A stretch of DNA of 64,000 nucleotides from positions 186,001 through 250,000 of the forward strand of contig NZ_NRIR01000005.1 of NCBI RefSeq assembly GCF_002282855.1, given 5' to 3'. Below, in pieces: positions 55,583 through 64,000 of the stretch (position 1 is its first letter; every line of letters begins with the position of its first letter). The translations under genes were made by a program, and so were the position numbers. This DNA is from Paraferrimonas sedimenticola. GTDB taxonomy: Bacteria > Pseudomonadota > Gammaproteobacteria > Enterobacterales > Shewanellaceae. The notes beneath the pieces are model-generated. The model searched no databases, had not been told where the DNA came from, and saw only the letters and a program-made list of their open reading frames with translations.

Positions 55583-55627
55583 ATGCAAAATCGCATAGGT
55601 TGTCGAGCGGGGTATGCACTTTTGCAT
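55583..55627. promoter_or_regulatory. Inverted pair of TATGCnnTTTTGCAT sites between fccA and porin
   Basis: ATGCAAAATCGCATA at 55583-55597 and TATGCACTTTTGCAT at 55613-55627 are the same 15-base site in opposite orientation, centres 30 bases apart (about three turns). They lie in the middle of the divergent region between fccA and the porin. The nearby two-component regulator is the obvious candidate to bind them, but this is inference. Confidence 0.65.
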
Positions 55628-55768
55628 AGCGGCTCGCCAACCGTCTCATAAAATTCTGACTTTTTTGAGCTTGCCTTCAAAGGCAAATGGAAACAGTGGT
55701 TTAGCGAAAATCACAGGCGTAACTTTGTAGACCGTTAAATAATAAAACTCAACGCAAAGGGTAGTTCT

Positions 55769-56821
55769 ATGAACAAGCGTATTCTTACCATGGCCATTGC
55801 AGCGGCCACTCTATCAACTGCAGCGAGCGCTGCTTCTCCTGACTTTTACGGCGCGATGCGTTTCGCTGTGTCTAATGCTGACACTGGCTACGCTGCCAAC
55901 GGTGGTGGTGGTGCAGGCTTTACTCTGCAAGATGACAACTCTCTGGTCGGTGTTCGCGGTAAAATTGAGCTGGATGCACCATTTCAGCTAGTTTACCAAG
56001 CCGAAGTTGGTGTTCAGGGTGTGGACAGTACCAACACTCAAAAGCCTTTTTACGCTCGTGACACCTTCTTGGGTATTGCCGGTAACTTCGGTCAGCTAAC
56101 CTTTGGTCGTCAGGCACTGGCTATCTGGAAATCTGAAGGTGGTGTGGATCAGTTCAACCTGACCAACGCGGATATGAACCGTTTGTTCACCGGTAACAAT
56201 CGCGTGGCTGACATGATTAACTATGTGTCGCCTAAGATCGCTGGTGCTACTGTTTACGCTTCTTACCAGCTAAAAGACGACGTGTACGGCAAAGATGCAG
56301 AAGTTCCTGGTGATCTTTACTCGATTGGCGCCGTGTACGGTGACAAATCTCTAAAAGACAAGCCTTACCACATTGGTTTGGGTTACAACGCCGGCGTGAA
56401 CAATGTAGAAGCGCTGCGTATTACTGGTCAAGTGGCAGTGGCTAAGCTTAAGCTAGGCGCGGTATATCAAAACTCAAAGAGCTTGGTTAACACCAACCTA
56501 GACGGCTCTGGCTTTATGTTAGACGCGGCCTACCCAATCACGCCTAAATTGTCGCTGAAAGCCCGTTACGGCCAGGACGACTCTGGTCAAGGTGTCTACA
56601 TGGGTCGCATTTTGGGTGATGGCAACTTGGGTATTGATAAGTCTCAAGTTAACGCCACCAAAGTGGTTAACATGGCTATTGGTGCAGACTACAAACTTAG
56701 CAAAACCACTAAGCTATACACTCACTTCAGCCGCTATGACGCGCAAGTGGATGTGGCCAGTGCCCGCGTTTACGACGCCACTGACAACGTATTCAACTTA
56801 GGTTTGATGACCAAGTTCTAA
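55769..56821 (+). CDS. Porin, divergent from fccA
   Basis: The 350-residue outer membrane protein has a signal peptide ending SAA and a Porin_4-type barrel that begins DFYGAMRFAV and ends LMTKF. It is only distantly similar to the porin beside arrAB. It is divergent from fccA, so it may admit fumarate or other dicarboxylates to the periplasmic reductase and is probably co-regulated with it. AAAGGG precedes the ATG. Two hairpins separate it from the next gene. Confidence 0.87.
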   Translation: MNKRILTMAIAAATLSTAASAASPDFYGAMRFAVSNADTGYAANGGGGAGFTLQDDNSLVGVRGKIELDAPFQLVYQAEVGVQGVDSTNTQKPFYARDTFLGIAGNFGQLTFGRQALAIWKSEGGVDQFNLTNADMNRLFTGNNRVADMINYVSPKIAGATVYASYQLKDDVYGKDAEVPGDLYSIGAVYGDKSLKDKPYHIGLGYNAGVNNVEALRITGQVAVAKLKLGAVYQNSKSLVNTNLDGSGFMLDAAYPITPKLSLKARYGQDDSGQGVYMGRILGDGNLGIDKSQVNATKVVNMAIGADYKLSKTTKLYTHFSRYDAQVDVASARVYDATDNVFNLGLMTKF

Positions 56822-56865
56822 TCGTCGGTTTCAAATGAACCGATTGTAAAAACTGAATTGCAGCG

Positions 56866-56940
56866 GGATGGCTAGGGGTAGCCATCCAAGCTTGCGAAAC
56901 GATGAGCTGGCACACGTTTCCCGTGGGCCAGCTTTGTTAT
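56866..56940 (+). terminator. Double hairpin terminator after porin
   Basis: GGATGGCTA/TAGCCATCC (56866-56887) and AGCTGGCACACG/CCGTGGGCCAGCT (56905-56933, one mismatch) are two stems in a row, the second followed by TTGTTATT. The second stem covers an in-frame ATG at 56902, which argues against it as the kinase start. Confidence 0.7.
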
Positions 56941-56949
56941 TCTGAGCTG

Positions 56950-58914
56950 ATGAGAATTGTAGTTGTATTAATTGGGTTATTGCTGAGTGTAGCCGCGACA
57001 GCCCAAGACTCGGTCACTTTTGGGGTGCATTCTAAAACAGCACCTATGGAGTGGCGTGAGAACGGCGTAGAACAGGGGTTTCACGTCGATCTCATGCGCA
57101 AAGTGACGGCCATGTCCGGTACCGAGCTGAACATTCGCCGCAAGAGCTTCTCGGCCTTGGTGGAGCAAATGGAGCTGCCGCCAACGGACGTGGATCTGAT
57201 TTGTGTGGTCACGCCCATCGACTTTTCGCGTCCATTGCAGCAATCCGACCCCATTTACGCCACTCACGCCAAGGCCTTCACTCGTCAAACTAACGCTTTT
57301 ATCAATAGTTGGAACGATCTGGCCGGCAAACGAGTCGCCATCAAAAAGGGCTCCTTTGTCGATGTCTATGTCAGTAATATCGACGCGCCATTTGAACGTG
57401 TGGATGTGGACTTATACGAGACCGGTTTTCGCATGCTGGGTTGGGGACGGGTCGATGTGGTGCTAGCGGAAAACTTGGTGGCGCGGCGTTTGCTGCCAAA
57501 ATACCCCTTGGTGCGCAGTGCTAGCGATCCGCTGATTTTCGGCACCTTTAATTTTGTTGCCCATCCTTCGCAAAAAGCGCTAATGGAGCAGGTCAATAAG
57601 GCCATTCGCGAGCTAAAGATCACAGGTGAGTACGACACGCTTGTGAATAAGTGGTTTGGTATCGGTCGAGAGAAGGTCGACTTAATTGCCAACCAACAAC
57701 GCTGGTTGCGGATTGCCATCGTGGTCGCTGTGCTGTCTGTGGTGGGCTTAGTGATTACATGGAATATGAGTGTTCACTTGCGCCGTCGCTCGTTGTCGCT
57801 GTCGTCTGAACTCAAGCAAAGAGAGGCCGCCGAGCGCGCACTGACGTCAGTCTCGCAACAGTTTCAATCCGTGCTCGACGGTATTCCTCATGGCGTCTTT
57901 CTGTTTGGCGCGGATGCCACTCAGCTGTGGAGTAATGGCAAGTATCTAGAGCAGCTATTATGCGGCAAGTTGACCAAAAATAACGGTGAGCCATTTGTGC
58001 TTAAAGACCTGTTGTCCAATGTGTCTCAGCAAGGCCAAGACAGCGAATTTGAGCTCACCAAAGACAATCAACATTGGCGCTGCCAAGCTCACCCGATTAG
58101 CTCTGGGCAAGTGGTTGTATTACTGCAACTGATCACCGAACAAAAGCGCCTACAACAAGCTCACGAGCAAGCCAGTCGGCTGGCGTCGCTAGGCGAGTTA
58201 AGCGCAGGCGTGGCCCACGAAATCAACAACCCCACTGGGCTAATTTTGCACAACATTTCCCTGTTGGCCGAAGTGATTTGCGACATAGAGCCTTTGGTAG
58301 AGCAACAACAAGCTCAAGACCCATACTGGCAGCTTGCAGGTCTGCCGCCACAAGAAGCAATGCAAGAGGCCGTGCAGGCCAGTGGCGCTATTGAAGAAGG
58401 CGCTCGTCGCATCAGTCGCATCGTCAGCGACCTTAAGCAATACGCGGCACCTGCGCCAAGAGAAGCCTTGGCAACCGTGGACCTCAACCAAGTGGTGGAC
58501 GCGTCCTTGCGCCTCACCACCAATCAAACCAAACGCCATCAGCTTGTACTCGATTTAAGCCCTGAGCCTGCTTTGCTGATTGGCGATGCCAGTCAATTGC
58601 AGCAAGTGTTGATTAACCTGATTCAAAACGCTTGTCATGCCATGGCTGACGACAACGGCGAGTTGTCGATTGCCACTTGGCGTGAGGGTTACTCGATTCA
58701 CCTGCGAGTGAGCGATAGCGGACGCGGAATGGAGCCTGCCACTTTGCGGCGGATCCGCGAGCCATTTTTTACCACTCGTCGAAATCAAGGCGGCACGGGC
58801 CTTGGGCTGTCGGTTAGCAGTCGCATTGTGCAAGAGCACAAAGGCAGTTGGGACATTCAAAGCAAACTCGGGCAAGGCAGCCAGTTTGAACTGACATTTC
58901 CCTATTCACCTTAA
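56950..58914 (+). CDS. Sensor histidine kinase with periplasmic solute-binding domain
   Basis: I start at the ATG at 56950 (MRIVVVLIG); a longer frame from 56902 would begin inside a terminator hairpin. The 654-residue protein has a signal peptide, one type-3 solute-binding domain (about 20-255), a transmembrane helix (about 258-280), a PAS-like region, and a kinase core with His 423 in VAHEINNP, NLIQNACHAM, DSGRGM and GGTGLGLS. It would sense a periplasmic ligand, possibly a dicarboxylate given fccA and the porin, and phosphorylate the next gene product. Confidence 0.86.
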   Translation: MRIVVVLIGLLLSVAATAQDSVTFGVHSKTAPMEWRENGVEQGFHVDLMRKVTAMSGTELNIRRKSFSALVEQMELPPTDVDLICVVTPIDFSRPLQQSDPIYATHAKAFTRQTNAFINSWNDLAGKRVAIKKGSFVDVYVSNIDAPFERVDVDLYETGFRMLGWGRVDVVLAENLVARRLLPKYPLVRSASDPLIFGTFNFVAHPSQKALMEQVNKAIRELKITGEYDTLVNKWFGIGREKVDLIANQQRWLRIAIVVAVLSVVGLVITWNMSVHLRRRSLSLSSELKQREAAERALTSVSQQFQSVLDGIPHGVFLFGADATQLWSNGKYLEQLLCGKLTKNNGEPFVLKDLLSNVSQQGQDSEFELTKDNQHWRCQAHPISSGQVVVLLQLITEQKRLQQAHEQASRLASLGELSAGVAHEINNPTGLILHNISLLAEVICDIEPLVEQQQAQDPYWQLAGLPPQEAMQEAVQASGAIEEGARRISRIVSDLKQYAAPAPREALATVDLNQVVDASLRLTTNQTKRHQLVLDLSPEPALLIGDASQLQQVLINLIQNACHAMADDNGELSIATWREGYSIHLRVSDSGRGMEPATLRRIREPFFTTRRNQGGTGLGLSVSSRIVQEHKGSWDIQSKLGQGSQFELTFPYSP

Positions 58915-58935
58915 TACCTCAGCTAGGAGTTAGAC

Positions 58936-60309
58936 ATGAAGTTAGCGCGCCCGGTATTACTGGTAGACGATGAAGCCCAGTGGCTACGCAGTTTGTCTAT
59001 CAGTTTACGCCGCATGGTACCCGAGGCCCAAATTGATACTTGCGTGGATGGGCGCGAGGTGATGGATCGCATGGCCACTCGAGGGTACGACTTGGTCCTG
59101 CTCGACTTGACCATGCCGCATGTGTCCGGCGAGGAGTTGCTGCAGCAAATTCGCGCTAAATACCCGAATACTCGAGTCATCATTGTCACAGGTGTCAATC
59201 AAATCGATGCGGCGGTTCGCTGCATGCGAAACGGCGCGTATGACTACTTTAACAAGGCCTGCGAGGTGACTGAGCTGGTAGCCTCGGTGCGCAGAGCGCT
59301 CGAAGTGGTGGGCTTAGAATTGAGCCTGTCGCAATTGCGCCAGCACTTTTTTAGCAAGCAACTCCAGCAACCAGAAGCGCTCAACGACCTGGTCACCTGT
59401 GAGCCTAAGATGCTCGACAGGCTAAGGTATCTTGAAGCCATTAGCGTTTCACCAGCGCCTGTGCTGATAGAAGGCCCATTGGGCTCAGGTAAGCAGACTT
59501 TTGCAAAGGCGTTACATCGATTGAGCCAAGCGGACACACCGTTTCACAGCGTTAATCTCAGTGGTCAGTCTAACGAGCAAATTCAGCTGAGCTTGTTTGG
59601 CCGAGTGCCAAACGGGACAGAGCCTGCGCAACCTGGCATAGTGCAGCAAGCGCAAAACGGGCTTTTGTACCTCAGCCACGTCGACGAGTTATCGATGGAG
59701 CTACAGGGACAGTTATTAACCCTGCTAGAGCAAGGGCAGTTTTATCCGCTTGGCAGCGATCGTCCACGCGTGGCGAGCTGTCGTATTGCTGTATCCAGTC
59801 AGCAGGATCTCAAGCAGCTAGTGAGCGATGGCAGATTCCGTCAAGATTTGCTGTATCGACTCAACGGGCATCGACTGGTACTGCCCCCTTTGAGTGAACG
59901 TCCACTGGATATCGCACTGTTGATCAATCACTTTATCGACATGGCAGCCAAGGACTTGCAACGCGAGGCACCACTGTTGCCCAACGGGCTGGCTGACAAA
60001 CTAAAGCACTATGAGTTTCCCGGTAATCTTACCGAACTCAAGGGTATGGTTTACGATGCGGTGAGTCGCTCCGACGAGCAGACCTTGTGCCAGTCGCCAT
60101 TTTTAATGGCTATCACGGAGCAGGGAAGCGAACCGACTGCGGTGCAGATACGCTTTGGCGACGAACTACCAAGCCTAGCCCAGGCCAATCGCGCTTTGGT
60201 GATGGAGGCCATGAGTCGTTGTGCCAATAATCAATCAGCGGCGGCTAAGTTGTTGGGAATCAGCCAAAGCGCCTTGAGCCGGCGCTTGGCAAAAGAGGGT
60301 TTGCTTTAG
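58936..60309 (+). CDS. NtrC-family response regulator with degenerate sigma-54 AAA domain
   Basis: The 457-residue protein has a receiver (Asp 57, Lys 107), an AAA domain and a Fis-type helix-turn-helix ([20 protein letters not shown]). Walker A is retained (GPLGSGKQ, 180-187). The loop that should carry GAFTGA reads [12 protein letters not shown] (223-234), and the Walker B LFLDE is replaced by LYLSH (244-248). It is therefore unlikely to activate sigma-54 and probably regulates by direct contact or repression. TAGGAG precedes the ATG. It is paired with the upstream kinase, and its stop overlaps smpB. Confidence 0.85.
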   Translation: MKLARPVLLVDDEAQWLRSLSISLRRMVPEAQIDTCVDGREVMDRMATRGYDLVLLDLTMPHVSGEELLQQIRAKYPNTRVIIVTGVNQIDAAVRCMRNGAYDYFNKACEVTELVASVRRALEVVGLELSLSQLRQHFFSKQLQQPEALNDLVTCEPKMLDRLRYLEAISVSPAPVLIEGPLGSGKQTFAKALHRLSQADTPFHSVNLSGQSNEQIQLSLFGRVPNGTEPAQPGIVQQAQNGLLYLSHVDELSMELQGQLLTLLEQGQFYPLGSDRPRVASCRIAVSSQQDLKQLVSDGRFRQDLLYRLNGHRLVLPPLSERPLDIALLINHFIDMAAKDLQREAPLLPNGLADKLKHYEFPGNLTELKGMVYDAVSRSDEQTLCQSPFLMAITEQGSEPTAVQIRFGDELPSLAQANRALVMEAMSRCANNQSAAAKLLGISQSALSRRLAKEGLL

Positions 60310-60791
60310 CGGACCTTGTGCTTCATCACGCGGCTTTTCTCGATTTGCCACTCGCGCTCTTTGGTGTCTTCGCGCTTGTCGTGGGCCTTTTTACCTTTAC
60401 CTAGACCAATCTCTAGTTTGACGAAGGACTTTTTCCAGTACATCGCCATCGGCACAATCGAGTAGCCCTGACGCTCTACCAGTCCTGCCAATCGGTCTAG
60501 CTCGCGACGATTGAGCAGCAGCTTGCGAATACGCGTTGGGTTGGCAATCACGTGGGTGGATGCTGTGTTGAGCGGAAGAATGCTGCAACCCGACATCCAA
60601 GCTTCGCCGTCTTTGATGTACACGTAAGCCTCGGCTAGGTTGACCTTGCCAAGTCGCAGTGCTTTTACTTCCCAGCCTTGAAGAGCTAGGCCGGCCTCAA
60701 ACTTGTCCTCGATGCTGTACTCAAAGCGAGCGCGCTTGTTGAGTACTATGGTGGACGAAGGAGTGCCTTTTTTGGATTTTTTCTTTGCCAT
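60306..60791 (-). CDS. smpB: SsrA-binding protein SmpB
   Basis: SmpB carries tmRNA to stalled ribosomes. The start is the ATG at 60791 (MAKKKSKKG), giving 161 residues, the family length; the frame is open upstream. It has [26 protein letters not shown]-type family sequence and the basic C-terminal tail ending KVR. ssrA is also in this window. It is divergent from ratA, as in E. coli. Confidence 0.96.
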   Translation of the reverse strand: MAKKKSKKGTPSSTIVLNKRARFEYSIEDKFEAGLALQGWEVKALRLGKVNLAEAYVYIKDGEAWMSGCSILPLNTASTHVIANPTRIRKLLLNRRELDRLAGLVERQGYSIVPMAMYWKKSFVKLEIGLGKGKKAHDKREDTKEREWQIEKSRVMKHKVR

Positions 60792-60897
60792 AGGGCGGCT
60801 ATTATACCCATGCGTGGGCTTTTTGGTATGCCGCGCTGCCGCTTTTTGTGAGCCCGTGTTACTATTCCGGCGTTTCGAAATTTTTGAGTCCGATTGA

Positions 60898-61335
60898 ATG
60901 CCGCAGATCTCCCGCAGCGCTCTGGTTCGTTTTAGCGCTGAGCAAATGTACGCCCTAGTAAACGACGTCGACAATTACCCAAAGTTTTTACCCGGATGCG
61001 TAGGCTCCGAAGTGCTAAGCCAAAGCGATGCGCAAATGACTGCGCGTGTTGATGTGGCCAAGTCGGGCATTAATCAAAGCTTTACCACTCTCAACAGCCT
61101 AGAATCAGGCCGAGTAATAAACATGGCGCTGCAAGACGGTCCGTTTAAGACGTTAGAAGGCCAGTGGCGCTTTTTGCCGTTGACCGAGGATGCCTGTAAG
61201 GTGGAGCTTGAACTGGAATTTGAGTTCTCCAACAAAATCGTCGAAATGGCATTTGGCAAGGTATTCAAGGAGCTGATGGGGGCTATGGTTAACGCTTTCA
61301 CCGAGCGCGCAAAGGTGGTTTACAGTGGCAACTAA
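60898..61335 (+). CDS. ratA: RatA-type START-domain protein
   Basis: The 145-residue cytoplasmic protein belongs to the polyketide cyclase/START family, with [16 protein letters not shown] and the C-terminal [14 protein letters not shown]. coli RatA was proposed to block 70S ribosome assembly; a role in coenzyme Q biology resembling mitochondrial Coq10 is also argued. It is divergent from smpB and overlaps ratB by 11 bases, the standard arrangement. Confidence 0.9.
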   Translation: MPQISRSALVRFSAEQMYALVNDVDNYPKFLPGCVGSEVLSQSDAQMTARVDVAKSGINQSFTTLNSLESGRVINMALQDGPFKTLEGQWRFLPLTEDACKVELELEFEFSNKIVEMAFGKVFKELMGAMVNAFTERAKVVYSGN

Positions 61336-61657
61336 CATCAAGGTTGAAGTGGTGTATCCGCTGCCCCATGAGCAGCGAATTTTTAAGGTTGAGTTAGCCG
61401 AAGGGGCAACAGCGCTGGATGCGATTAAAGCCAGTGGCATTGAGGAGTATTACCCTGAAGTGGACTTTGCCAGCCATAAACTGGGAATTTTCTCTCGTTT
61501 GATTAAGCCAACCGAAGTGCTTGAGAGTGGTCAGCGAGTGGAGATTTACCGCCCTTTGATTGCCGACCCGAAAGACGTGCGTCGTCAGCGTGCCGCCAAA
61601 GCGGTCGCCGAAGGTCGAGCGAACGCCACCACTGGCGCTCGTAAAAGCAGCTCTTAG
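61325..61657 (+). CDS. ratB: RnfH-family ubiquitin-fold protein (RatB)
   Basis: The 110-residue protein has the RnfH family form: VEVVYPLPHEQRIFKVELAEG, then GIFSRLIKPTEVLESGQRVE and YRPLIADPKDVRRQRA. The start is GTG at 61325 within ratA, 11 bases before the ratA stop, so it is translationally coupled. Its function is not firmly known. Confidence 0.9.
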   Translation: MATNIKVEVVYPLPHEQRIFKVELAEGATALDAIKASGIEEYYPEVDFASHKLGIFSRLIKPTEVLESGQRVEIYRPLIADPKDVRRQRAAKAVAEGRANATTGARKSSS

Positions 61658-61669
61658 CCGATAGTTTTT

Positions 61670-62797
61670 ATGGATAACACTCTATTTAATTTTCTGGTCG
61701 AGCAATTTGGTATCGACCGCAACGCAATGCCAGAGCCTTTGGGCGAAGGGCATATTAACCAGACTTGGTTGGCTTACAATGCCAATGGCCCGCTGGTACT
61801 GCAAAAACTCAACACCGAGGTGTTTCCCAGTTCAGAGATGTTAATCAACAACTTCTCTCGAGTGGCGACCCACTTGCTCAATAAGCAATCCCAAGGCAGT
61901 TACCCTTTTTCTGTGCTCAAACTGTTGAAGAACCGCCACGGCGAAGAGTTGACCATTGACCCTCAATGGGGTGCTTGGCGCGCATTGAGCTTTATTGAAG
62001 ATACTGTCACTCTGCAAACCGTCAACAGCGAATCGCAAGCCTATCAAGTGGCCTATTCGTTTGGCGCCTTTGGCCGAGCGCTAATGGATTTAGATGCCCG
62101 TGATTTGGGCGAAGTGCTAACCGATTTTCACCATTTACCGGCGCGATTAAGCCAGCTTGATCAGGCCATTAGCTATGCGCAGATGCACCCAAGCACGGTC
62201 GATGGCATCAGCCGTTTTGAAATGGCGCGAGAGGCCTTGGCCTTTGTTCAGTCGCAATCGGGTATCGTTGAAGAGATTGCGGATTTGCAAAGCCGTGGGT
62301 TGCCTCTGCGAGTCACTCATAACGATACCAAGGTCAATAACGTGTTGCTCAAGCGCTCGGACTACAGCGCCAGTTGCGTGATAGACCTAGATACCGTGAT
62401 GCCTGGTTATCTGATGTATGACTTTGGCGATATGGTGCGCACCGTGACCTCTCCAGAACGCGAAGACACTAAAGATACCGATGCGATTGTATTGCGTCCA
62501 GGCATGTTTGCAGCGCTAGTGGATGGTTATCTCGATAGCATGAAAGGTGAACTCACCGAATTGGAAATGGACAGTTTGCTGCCCGGTGCCAAGCTGTTGA
62601 TATTCATCATTGGAGTGCGCTTTTTAACCGATTTCCTTAACGGTGACAGTTACTTTGGCGCCGATTTTGAAACGCACAACTTATTGCGAGCCAACAACCA
62701 GTTCGCTCTGCTCAAGAGCCTTCTGACGCAAGAGCCTAAACTGCAACAAATTGTAGCCGATGCCCGCGAGCGCATCGCTAACAACCCCCTTTCCTGA
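61670..62797 (+). CDS. APH-family sugar kinase, NahK-like
   Basis: The 375-residue protein has the aminoglycoside phosphotransferase fold: a phosphate-binding LGEGHINQTWL, the catalytic loop THNDTKVNNVLL and the metal-binding Asp in VIDLDTVMPG. Overall it resembles N-acetylhexosamine 1-kinases and related enzymes. It should phosphorylate a small hydroxylated molecule; which one cannot be read. It follows ratB by 12 bases and precedes ltaE by 21 bases, so it may share their transcript. Confidence 0.75.
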   Translation: MDNTLFNFLVEQFGIDRNAMPEPLGEGHINQTWLAYNANGPLVLQKLNTEVFPSSEMLINNFSRVATHLLNKQSQGSYPFSVLKLLKNRHGEELTIDPQWGAWRALSFIEDTVTLQTVNSESQAYQVAYSFGAFGRALMDLDARDLGEVLTDFHHLPARLSQLDQAISYAQMHPSTVDGISRFEMAREALAFVQSQSGIVEEIADLQSRGLPLRVTHNDTKVNNVLLKRSDYSASCVIDLDTVMPGYLMYDFGDMVRTVTSPEREDTKDTDAIVLRPGMFAALVDGYLDSMKGELTELEMDSLLPGAKLLIFIIGVRFLTDFLNGDSYFGADFETHNLLRANNQFALLKSLLTQEPKLQQIVADARERIANNPLS

Positions 62798-62818
62798 CAA
62801 CGCCACCAAGAGATTGCT

Positions 62819-63832
62819 ATGCGCTATATCGATTTTCGCTCAGATACCGTAACTCAACCCACCGACGCCATGCGCCAGGCCATGGCCAACGCCGAAGTGG
62901 GTGATGATGTGTTTGGTGATGATCCGAGCATCAACCGTTTAGAAGAGAGCTCCGCCGAGCGTTATGGCTTTGAAGCTTGCTTATTTGTGCCTTCTGGGAC
63001 TCAAGCAAACTTGCTGGCGATTATGGCCCATTGCCAACGAGGTGATGAGTACATTTGCGGCCAGGATGCACACAACTATCGCTTTGAAGGTGGTGGTGCC
63101 GCGGTATTGGGTAGCGTGCAGCCGCAGCCTTTGGCGAACAACCCTGATGGCAGTATCGATTTGGACTTAATCAAGGCCAACATCAAACCCGACGATAGCC
63201 ATTTTGCGCGCACGCGCTTGTTGAGCCTAGAAAACACCATTGGTGGCAAAGTGCTGCCGATGGACTACTTGGCAAAAGCGCAAGCCTTTGCCTTCAATCA
63301 GCGCTTAAAACTGCACTTGGACGGTGCTCGAGTGATGAACGCCGCGGTAAAGCTCGGGGTGAATCCGGCAGACATCATGCAGCACTTCGACAGTGTTTCT
63401 GTGTGCTTGTCGAAAGGCTTGAGCGCACCTGTGGGCTCGATTTTACTGGGTGATGAAGCCACCATTGGTCGCGCTCGACGTTTGCGCAAAATGGTCGGCG
63501 GCGGTATGCGTCAAGCCGGTTGCTTAGCGGCTGCAGGGCAGTTGGCACTGGATACCATGGTAGAGCGCTTGGCTGAAGATCACGACAACGCCGCTTATCT
63601 GGCCAAGCGTTTAAACGAAGTGGATGGCGTTGAGTGCGATGAGTCTCTGGTGCAAACCAATATGGTGTTTGCCAAATTTGCCAATGATTACGATGTGTTG
63701 GCATTGGGACAGCGCCTGAAGGACAAGGGTGTGGTGATTTACAAGGGTAACCCGCTTAGGTTGGTGACCCACAAAGACGTTAGCCGTGCCGATGTGGATA
63801 CCTTTATTGAGGCGTTGAAGCAGAGTATTTAG
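62819..63832 (+). CDS. ltaE: Low-specificity L-threonine aldolase
   Basis: The 337-residue PLP enzyme cleaves L-threonine or L-allo-threonine to glycine and acetaldehyde. It has the N-terminal DFRSDTVTQP, the PLP-binding Lys in CLSKGLSAPVGS and HLDGARVMNAA with the Asp that pairs with the pyridine nitrogen. MRKMVGGGMRQAG-type sequence follows. Length fits LtaE. A repeat array begins nine bases after the stop. Confidence 0.92.
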   Translation: MRYIDFRSDTVTQPTDAMRQAMANAEVGDDVFGDDPSINRLEESSAERYGFEACLFVPSGTQANLLAIMAHCQRGDEYICGQDAHNYRFEGGGAAVLGSVQPQPLANNPDGSIDLDLIKANIKPDDSHFARTRLLSLENTIGGKVLPMDYLAKAQAFAFNQRLKLHLDGARVMNAAVKLGVNPADIMQHFDSVSVCLSKGLSAPVGSILLGDEATIGRARRLRKMVGGGMRQAGCLAAAGQLALDTMVERLAEDHDNAAYLAKRLNEVDGVECDESLVQTNMVFAKFANDYDVLALGQRLKDKGVVIYKGNPLRLVTHKDVSRADVDTFIEALKQSI

Positions 63833-63840
63833 GCTATTGC

Positions 63841-63975
63841 GCCCGTGGTTCTTGCGCCTACCGTCGTGCTCGCGGCTTATACCGTCGTCCTCGCATCCTA
63901 CCGTCGTCCTCGCGGCCTGTCGTCGTCCTCGCACCCTACTGTCGTCCTCGCGAAAGCGGGGACCTAGCTGGTTGC
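63841..63975 (+). repeat. Tandem 19-21-bp half-repeats leading into a REP-like hairpin (copy 3)
   Basis: Five degenerate units starting at 63841, 63859, 63880, 63899 and 63918 follow the pattern TACCGTCGTCCTCGCGGCC; a sixth at 63937 continues into the complete hairpin GTCCTCGC-GAAA-GCGGGGAC and the tail CTAGCTGGTTGC. The full element matches the copies at 28369-28405 and 29059-29099. The array looks like serial duplication of the left half of this REP-like element. Confidence 0.75.
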
Positions 63976-64000
63976 TAGTTTGCGGTTGGGTGGATTCCCT

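Noticed and set aside
56902-56949. Longer N-terminus of the sensor kinase
   Set aside because: The upstream ATG is inside a strong terminator hairpin and adds residues before a perfect signal peptide.
1-64000. CRISPR array, phage structural genes or complete insertion sequences
   Set aside because: No regularly spaced repeats of CRISPR size, no capsid or tail proteins and no intact transposase were found; the only mobile traces are the integrase fragment, the cassette-like gene and REP-like repeats.

Overview
The window looks like chromosomal DNA of a marine or sediment gammaproteobacterium of the order Alteromonadales, closest in style to Shewanella and its relatives. The reasons are a tmRNA whose tag reads ANDDNYALAA, a tetraheme flavocytochrome c fumarate reductase with every Shewanella-type active-site residue, a two-subunit respiratory arsenate reductase without a membrane anchor, Oar-like TonB-dependent receptors, DUF3360 and DUF3833 genes, and the smpB/ratA/ratB arrangement. 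The assignment is by family resemblance only.

Layout. 1-760: cut end of a porin. 761-1920: A+T-rich gene-free region. 1921-8526: two tandem paralogous Oar-like TonB-dependent receptors. 8592-9707: a 27-residue membrane peptide, a lipoprotein and an unknown acidic protein. 9981-12594: an amidohydrolase pair in which the second member has lost its metal ligands. 12696-18191: a giant hybrid histidine kinase with three Venus-flytrap domains. 18188-22796: a hemolysin III-like protein, a chalcone isomerase-like/DUF3833 pair, glutathionyl-hydroquinone reductase and a DUF3360 permease. 23051-26350: ahpF, ahpC and divergent oxyR. 26428-28291: a transglutaminase-like protein and an acyl-CoA dehydrogenase. 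28369-29099: a low-GC gene followed by an attC-like site, bracketed by REP-like repeats, resembling a stranded integron cassette.

29108-40863 is an arsenic/phosphate block on the minus strand: arsJ, its partner GAPDH, arsR, a nitrilase, a second PstS, pstB, pstA, pstC, pstS and, after two plus-strand genes, acr3. 41031-43786 carries purK, purE, an SbtA-like bicarbonate permease and a small membrane protein, with a divergent LysR regulator. A heat-shock gene with a sigma-32-like promoter and ROSE-like leader and an exported KatG follow. 47947-52674 has a porin divergent from arrAB. 52725-53425 has an integrase remnant against the 3' end of ssrA (tmRNA). 53649-60309 has fccA, a divergent porin, and a two-component system whose response regulator has a broken sigma-54 AAA module. 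smpB, ratA, ratB, a sugar-kinase-like gene and ltaE close the window, which ends in a short tandem repeat leading into a REP-like hairpin.

How it fits together. ArrAB would use arsenate as a periplasmic electron acceptor and make arsenite; Acr3 would expel arsenite from the cytoplasm. Arsenate that enters with phosphate would be turned by GAPDH into 1-arseno-3-phosphoglycerate and exported by ArsJ, under ArsR. The Pst system in the same block carries two binding proteins, one of which lacks the two acidic residues linked to phosphate recognition. FccA adds fumarate respiration. AhpCF/OxyR and the exported KatG handle peroxide. The promoter and operator calls are motif readings made by eye.
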